From an uncultured Candidatus Melainabacteria bacterium (GTDB taxonomy: Bacteria > Cyanobacteriota > Vampirovibrionia > Gastranaerophilales > Gastranaerophilaceae), in the NCBI GenBank assembly GCA_934757255.1, contig CAKVLL010000007.1, forward strand, positions 1-64,000: DNA of 64,000 bases, read 5' to 3'. The notes under the pieces were generated by a model. The model saw only the letters and a program-made list of their open reading frames with translations. It ran no database searches and was not told the origin of the DNA. Positions 59,473-64,000 of the stretch are shown one piece after another. Numbering within the stretch: the stretch's first letter is position 1; the number at the start of each line of letters is the position of its first letter. Made by a program: the position numbers and the translations under genes.

Positions 59473-61173
59473 TTGTTTAACACAATGAATACAGTGCGCC
59501 CACGCCCTTATCCTCAAAGAGGCACAGGCAATTATAACGCAGGTAACGAAGGTACTGACAAAGACGGTCATAACGGCAACGCCCAAGACCAGCAACAGCA
59601 ACGTCAGAACCAACAAGTTGTTGCTCGTGGTCGTGCGCAAGATATTCAACAACAAGCAGGTGTACCGCGTCAAGCAATATATTCACCTGCTCAAAATGCT
59701 TACAGCGGAACTCCTAATCATCAGGTTTATCAGGTTCAAACCCCTCCTCCGATGAGAATTAATAATCAACCTCATCAAATGAATGCAATGCAATATCAAG
59801 CTGCTCAAGCAGGTTATCAACCAATGGCACAGCCTGTTCAACAACAATCTGCACCAAGACCACAACAACCTGCTAGAAGCAACAAAGTCAACATTGCGCA
59901 AATCTTAAAAGATTTCAGAAATACAATAAAAGCAATCGCAACTCCTCCTGAAATTGAAGAACAAGTCGCTCAATACTTGCAAACCGTTGAACAACTTGTA
60001 AGAGAACCTCAACCGCAAGTTAATATGATTCAAAGCAACTTGAAAATTGCGGCTTCTCTATTAGACAAATATATTTCCGAAACTTTAAACAAAGATTCTA
60101 AAGTTGTTCAAAATTGGCTTGACGCTTTATTCTTACAGAGAATTAATTACAGCTACAATGAAGAAGAAATAAATCCAAACTTCTTAGTTAAATTTCCTGA
60201 TCAACAAGAAAAGAAAGCAGCACCTCAACAACCTCAACAACAAGTTCAGCAAGAAGAACAAGCAGTTTCTCAAGCAGAAGTAACTCAACAAGCACCGATT
60301 CAAGAAACTTCACAAAATGAAGTTCTTGAAATTGAGCCTGAAGAATTAAGCTTAGAAGAAGAATTTACACAAGCTAAAGCAACAATTTCTAAAAAACCAA
60401 ATATAACCATCATTCCACAAGATACAAGACTAAAATCTTTGTTTGTTGAAGCTAAAAAACAGGCTTTTTCAAACAATCCTCAAAGAGCAATGCAAATCTT
60501 TAAAGAAGCTTTCACACGTGCAAGCGAACTTAAAGATACAGAAACTCAATCAAGAATTTGTCTTGAAATTGGCAAAATCTATGATGACAATGACCATTTT
60601 GTTCAAGCGTTAAACAGTTACAACAAGTCTTTGCAGTACACAACCGATGTTAATGTAAAATCTAGAGCGCATTTTTCTATGGCACAAATTTACGATGATG
60701 TAAACGAAGTTGGACCTGCATTAGACCATTATTTAACTTCAATTTCTTACGCCGGAAAATCTGATGATTTAATCGGTCAATCTGATTCTTTAACAAAAAT
60801 GGCAAATATTTTCACAGACAAATATGATGAAAATGCTTTTGAATACTATGATGTAGCGAGAAAATTAATTGAACAAACAACCGATTCATCCATGAAAGGT
60901 TATGTTTTAAGCAATACTGCAGACGCATGCGTTCAATTCAAAAAAGGCGACAAAGCTTTAAAATATTATGCAGAAGCTGTTAAGAATTATGAAAAATCAA
61001 ACTCTGTTGAAGAAATTGCTCAAAATTACAAATCTGCAGCACAACTTATGATTGATTTCAACAGTCCAAACAAAGCAAAATCTTTGTTGAAAAAAGCTTT
61101 AGTAAACGCCGTAAAAACAAAAAATGAAGATTTAATTGCAGAAATTAATGCAATGTTGGTATCTATTGAATAA
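59473..61173 (+). CDS. Gln/Pro-rich protein with C-terminal TPR domain
   Basis: 566 residues. The first 150 are low-complexity (Gln, Pro, Asn, Ala), followed by a helical piece (about 140-240) and a second Gln-rich linker (about 255-290). From about 320 several TPR repeats follow, such as ARFLE-like helices ALNSYNKSLQYT, HFSMAQIYDDV and KALKYYAEAVKNYEKS. TPRs bind protein partners. The start is taken as TTG 59473, nine bases after GGAAGGA; the next ATG is 12 bases on. No signal peptide. The role may be an adaptor in a cell-surface or cytoskeletal assembly; not identified. Confidence 0.78.
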   Translation: MFNTMNTVRPRPYPQRGTGNYNAGNEGTDKDGHNGNAQDQQQQRQNQQVVARGRAQDIQQQAGVPRQAIYSPAQNAYSGTPNHQVYQVQTPPPMRINNQPHQMNAMQYQAAQAGYQPMAQPVQQQSAPRPQQPARSNKVNIAQILKDFRNTIKAIATPPEIEEQVAQYLQTVEQLVREPQPQVNMIQSNLKIAASLLDKYISETLNKDSKVVQNWLDALFLQRINYSYNEEEINPNFLVKFPDQQEKKAAPQQPQQQVQQEEQAVSQAEVTQQAPIQETSQNEVLEIEPEELSLEEEFTQAKATISKKPNITIIPQDTRLKSLFVEAKKQAFSNNPQRAMQIFKEAFTRASELKDTETQSRICLEIGKIYDDNDHFVQALNSYNKSLQYTTDVNVKSRAHFSMAQIYDDVNEVGPALDHYLTSISYAGKSDDLIGQSDSLTKMANIFTDKYDENAFEYYDVARKLIEQTTDSSMKGYVLSNTADACVQFKKGDKALKYYAEAVKNYEKSNSVEEIAQNYKSAAQLMIDFNSPNKAKSLLKKALVNAVKTKNEDLIAEINAMLVSIE

Positions 61174-61188
61174 GTTGGAGTTTTTTAG

Positions 61189-62319
61189 TTATTTACTACA
61201 AATTATCAATAATTTTAGTTTACGTATAGTTTTCTTGATATCATTAATATTATTTGTGATGTCATTTTTTAATGTAAAGAAAACGTTTTTTATAATTTGA
61301 GTTTTAGGTATTGGCTTGATATTACTTAATAAATTATTAAGATAAACATTTTCATTTTTAAATATTGGATTTTGTAATATTTTTGCCAGTTTATTATATT
61401 CAATATGATTTTTATTAAAAACAGCAATTTTATCATATTTTTTGCCGAGTTTTGTTCCCCAATCTCGATATTCCCAAAAATAAACATTGGCATTCAGTGT
61501 ATTTGCAAATTTTATAAAAGGTATCATTTCTTTGTAATTCATTTTTTGAACAACAAAATATAAATCTAATCTTTGTAATGAGCCTTCTTTTAGTAAAGAA
61601 CTTAGCCATTTTAAGTTTGAGATAACTTTATTATAATTGCTACCTATCATAATTTTGTTGTATGTTTTCTTTTTTATAGCATGCATTGAAATATCAATAG
61701 AACAAATTCGGTTTGTGATTCCAAGATTATCGCACATTTCTTTTGTGCATAATAATCCATTAGTGTGCAAGTCAAATTTAATATTTGGATATTCTTTGAC
61801 TATTTCTTTTATCAGCGTTTTACAGTGTGCGCTTGCAAAAACTTCTCCAGAACCATTCATAGAAACAATTTCACAGTTTTTAAGTATTGGCAAAAATTTT
61901 GTATGTATATAAGAATTTAATAATTTTGTTTGTTTGGAATCAGAAGTTACAAACTTGTCTCGACAAGTTATGCATTTAAGATTACAATGAATTTCATGGC
62001 AAAATTTTACATATTTTGGATATGGTGGTTTTGTAGATAAATTTATATTGTTATCTTTCATTAAATTTAATTTATCTTGCTCAATATTGTTTAATGGGTT
62101 ACAAATATTTAAGTCACATTTACAATAGTTTTGTTCTAAAATTTCTTTTCTTAAATTTTGTGCAATTTCGGAATACCAAATATTATCGAAATTGTCTTCT
62201 TTATAGATGTTACCTATAACAGTTCTGTTTTTTATGGGACAACAAACATAAACATCACCATTGTTATGAATTTCGATTTCTGAAAATGGAACTTTACAAA
62301 TGCATTTATTACTATTCAT
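61189..62319 (-). CDS. Radical SAM protein with N-terminal SPASM-like Cys region
   Basis: 376 residues. The radical SAM cluster motif is C112-x3-C116-x2-C119 (CNLKCITC). Seven other Cys in the first 75 residues (C6, C8, C26, C27, C66, C68, C73) resemble an auxiliary-cluster SPASM region placed in front; NGDVYVCCP and IGNIYKED-NIW are typical SPASM lines. MNGSGEVFAS and DLHTNGLL support the barrel. Such enzymes modify peptides or sugars; location in a glycan group hints at sugar or lipid chemistry. Overlaps the glycosyltransferase gene by eight bases. Confidence 0.85.
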   Translation of the reverse strand: MNSNKCICKVPFSEIEIHNNGDVYVCCPIKNRTVIGNIYKEDNFDNIWYSEIAQNLRKEILEQNYCKCDLNICNPLNNIEQDKLNLMKDNNINLSTKPPYPKYVKFCHEIHCNLKCITCRDKFVTSDSKQTKLLNSYIHTKFLPILKNCEIVSMNGSGEVFASAHCKTLIKEIVKEYPNIKFDLHTNGLLCTKEMCDNLGITNRICSIDISMHAIKKKTYNKIMIGSNYNKVISNLKWLSSLLKEGSLQRLDLYFVVQKMNYKEMIPFIKFANTLNANVYFWEYRDWGTKLGKKYDKIAVFNKNHIEYNKLAKILQNPIFKNENVYLNNLLSNIKPIPKTQIIKNVFFTLKNDITNNINDIKKTIRKLKLLIICSK

Positions 62320-63442
62320 TATTATTTCCTATTAATTCTTCAAGATTATTTAAGCTTTTTTGATATATATTTTGTGCCAATACTTTTAGATTTTTAACTC
62401 TGGTTTGGTATTCTTTGTTTGATTCAACAACAGCTTTTTCAATCGCATTGGCTAATTCATTGCCTTGATATATTACACTATTATCATTGTTTAATTTATA
62501 AAGTTCTGTAAATTTTTCATTTATAACCAGTGGTTTTAATAAGCCATAAGATAATTGATATGTTCCGGATGTACCATCTGTAATATATCGATTATGTTCT
62601 TTATTATTTGGATCTAATAATGCCAATATATAGTCTGATTTATTAATTACTTTATACATTTTTTCATAAGTTAATCTGCCCAAAATTTTTATTTTCTTTT
62701 TAGCAATCGGATTATTTATTTTTAAATTGCCGGAACCAATTACGATAATTTCGTAATTATGAATTCCTCTTTTTTCTAATTCTAAAATTGTATCAATTAA
62801 TAAATCATGATTTTTTCTTTTATTTTCAATTACACCAGCTACAACAAATTTAATTTTTTTATTTTTTTTATGTAGCGGAATTTCACCAAAATAATGAGGG
62901 TTAATCATTTTTGCGTGAAATTTATCAGCAAAGAAGGGCAATGCCAGAAAAGTGTATTTTTGTAATTCTTTTTGGCTTATAAGTTCTAAATGATGTTCTA
63001 TCAGAAGAAATTTTTCAGGTGGTATAACGTCATTTTTTCTATAATCAAAGATAAAGTGAATTCCTTTGCTGTTATAAACCCTGCAAGATGTAAAAATGAT
63101 ATATTTATATTGGTTCATTTTTTTTAATTGTAGGGCTTTATAGTAGATAGTATTGCCAAAAGAAAATACTTTTAACTTTTTAAACATTGGAAAAGGTTTT
63201 TCCACTTTTTTATCATTAGTAATTAGAACTTCTACATTGTATCCTAAATCTTGACAATATTTTATAACCCCTGGCATTACTTCTCCGTGTGGACGAATAG
63301 GGTCTGTAACTAATATTGTGTTTGGATTTATTTTGTGTGTTAAAAAATCATGTATAGTAAATCTATTAACAATTTCAAATAATGAGGCAACATGTTTAGA
63401 AAAGTTTGAAAGAACTAATAATAATCTAAAAAAATTTGTCAT
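62312..63442 (-). CDS. GT-B type glycosyltransferase
   Basis: 376 residues. Two Rossmann-like halves; the second (about 195-360) has KFVVAGVIENKRKNHDLLIDTI, YEIIVIGSGNL, ILGRLTYEKMYKVINKSDYILALLD and GTSGTYQLSYGLLKPLV. This resembles the donor domain of family 4 enzymes, though the usual E-x7-E is replaced by a TSGTYQLSYG stretch. Predicted to add a sugar to a surface glycan. Between the radical SAM and methyltransferase genes in one minus-strand operon. Confidence 0.78.
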   Translation of the reverse strand: MTNFFRLLLVLSNFSKHVASLFEIVNRFTIHDFLTHKINPNTILVTDPIRPHGEVMPGVIKYCQDLGYNVEVLITNDKKVEKPFPMFKKLKVFSFGNTIYYKALQLKKMNQYKYIIFTSCRVYNSKGIHFIFDYRKNDVIPPEKFLLIEHHLELISQKELQKYTFLALPFFADKFHAKMINPHYFGEIPLHKKNKKIKFVVAGVIENKRKNHDLLIDTILELEKRGIHNYEIIVIGSGNLKINNPIAKKKIKILGRLTYEKMYKVINKSDYILALLDPNNKEHNRYITDGTSGTYQLSYGLLKPLVINEKFTELYKLNNDNSVIYQGNELANAIEKAVVESNKEYQTRVKNLKVLAQNIYQKSLNNLEELIGNNNE

Positions 63443-63455
63443 AATATCTCCAAAA

Positions 63456-64000
63456 TCAAAAGTTTGTTATTTTTATATGTAAAAATAACTTTTTTATTTT
63501 TTTATAAAAGATTTTTAATCTGCTTAATTTAGAAGCGTATAAAAATGTGAGTCCTTCGGTTTTTAAATCTTTATCATTATAAAATTTTAAAGCTTCATAA
63601 TAATATTTATTTTTATTAACTTTTGTCTGTTTTTCATAAATGATAACATTATTTTTACAAACCTGTTTTATACTACTAATTATTTGAGAAGTTGAATATT
63701 TTGAAGTGTCATTACTTAATAAATAATTTACTAAAAATGGGAGATGTTCTTTTTTTATGTGTTTTTGTTCTAAGTTTTTTATTAATTCTGATTCAGTTTT
63801 TAATGACAAATGTTCCCAAGGTCTAAATGGATTATTTTCATTGTAAAATGTGTAGTGTGTTGTATCAGTTTTAACCCATAGGTGATGCCCATTGGGGCTC
63901 GTATAAATAGGATTCCCTTGAAGAAAAGCACAACCGTCTATTTTCAACAAACGTTTTACTTCTTGCATTAATTCGCTAAGGTTTATTACGTGTTCTATTA
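63456..64000 (-). CDS. SAM-dependent methyltransferase-like protein (partial, right edge)
   Basis: Runs off the right edge; frame stays open to base 64000 (IEHVINLSELMQEVKRLLKI), matching the post-motif region of class I methyltransferases (FEHI..L...RVLKPGG). The SAM-binding loop must lie upstream. The visible 180 residues hold GNPIYTSPNGHHLWV and a Lys-rich C terminus. The ATG at 63968 is internal. First visible gene of the glycan group. Confidence 0.7.
   Translation of the reverse strand, partial: IEHVINLSELMQEVKRLLKIDGCAFLQGNPIYTSPNGHHLWVKTDTTHYTFYNENNPFRPWEHLSLKTESELIKNLEQKHIKKEHLPFLVNYLLSNDTSKYSTSQIISSIKQVCKNNVIIYEKQTKVNKNKYYYEALKFYNDKDLKTEGLTFLYASKLSRLKIFYKKIKKLFLHIKITNF

Overview
The window comes from an AT-rich, Gram-negative-type bacterium. 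A TolC-like outer-membrane component, two Kdo-pathway isomerases (KdsD), an SLH-domain envelope protein, the MEP isoprenoid pathway (dxr, ispG, ispH) and a primary sigma factor directly downstream of dnaG all fit a host-associated, non-photosynthetic relative of Cyanobacteria (Gastranaerophilales/Melainabacteria type). That placement is inferred from gene content and base composition only; no rRNA gene is present.

Layout. 1-5.1 kb: the end of ribBA, a GNAT acetyltransferase, an SLH protein and a ROK sugar kinase. 5.2-6.9 kb: a DUF559 nuclease-like gene between two near-identical palindromic repeats, then a Gly-rich/PEVK-repeat protein. 7.1-10.4 kb (minus): rmlC-rmlD-dxr-speB. 10.8-15.1 kb: a Ski2-like helicase and a GH77 glucanotransferase. 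15.2-26.5 kb: a surface-glycan island between tRNA-Ser(UGA) and tRNA-Arg(ACG). 26.5-35.7 kb (minus): murC-murB-ddl-ftsQ-hemW, then dnaG-rpoD and an XRE regulator. 35.9-47.5 kb: small unknown genes, a 570-bp nested palindrome, an EF-hand protein, ffh, a local gene duplication, an outer-membrane efflux protein, ispG, a diverged PurD-like enzyme, uridine phosphorylase, yqeK and nadD. 47.6-59 kb: a TolC-MacA pair, a second kdsD, a CDF metal transporter, a LysM-lysozyme, a ribosomal S1-type protein, ispH, a lone ABC permease and a CoA-disulfide-reductase-like flavoprotein. 59.4-64 kb: a Gln-rich TPR protein and a second glycan group (radical SAM, glycosyltransferase, methyltransferase) running off the right edge.

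How the genes work together. The glycan island reads as one plus-strand operon with 1-4 bp overlaps or gaps: a degenerate tyrosine-recombinase-like protein, a GT-A glycosyltransferase, a fused nucleotidyltransferase-kinase, a small HAD phosphatase, KdsD, two paralogous GT-B-like proteins, another DxD-type transferase and a TylF-type methyltransferase. The kinase, phosphatase, nucleotidyltransferase and isomerase set suggests that the operon makes and attaches an uncommon nucleotide-activated small molecule. Several of its unrelated enzymes share a short hydrophobic Phe-Gly-Ile-Pro-Ile-like stretch near the N terminus.

The most unusual structures are the repeat-DUF559-repeat unit (5246-5868), the nested palindrome that shares the same ends (36257-36826), the recombinase-like gene with its 23-bp inverted repeats beside tRNA-Ser, the in-frame TAG inside a glycan gene, and the 551-bp insertion bounded by 190-bp direct repeats next to ffh.
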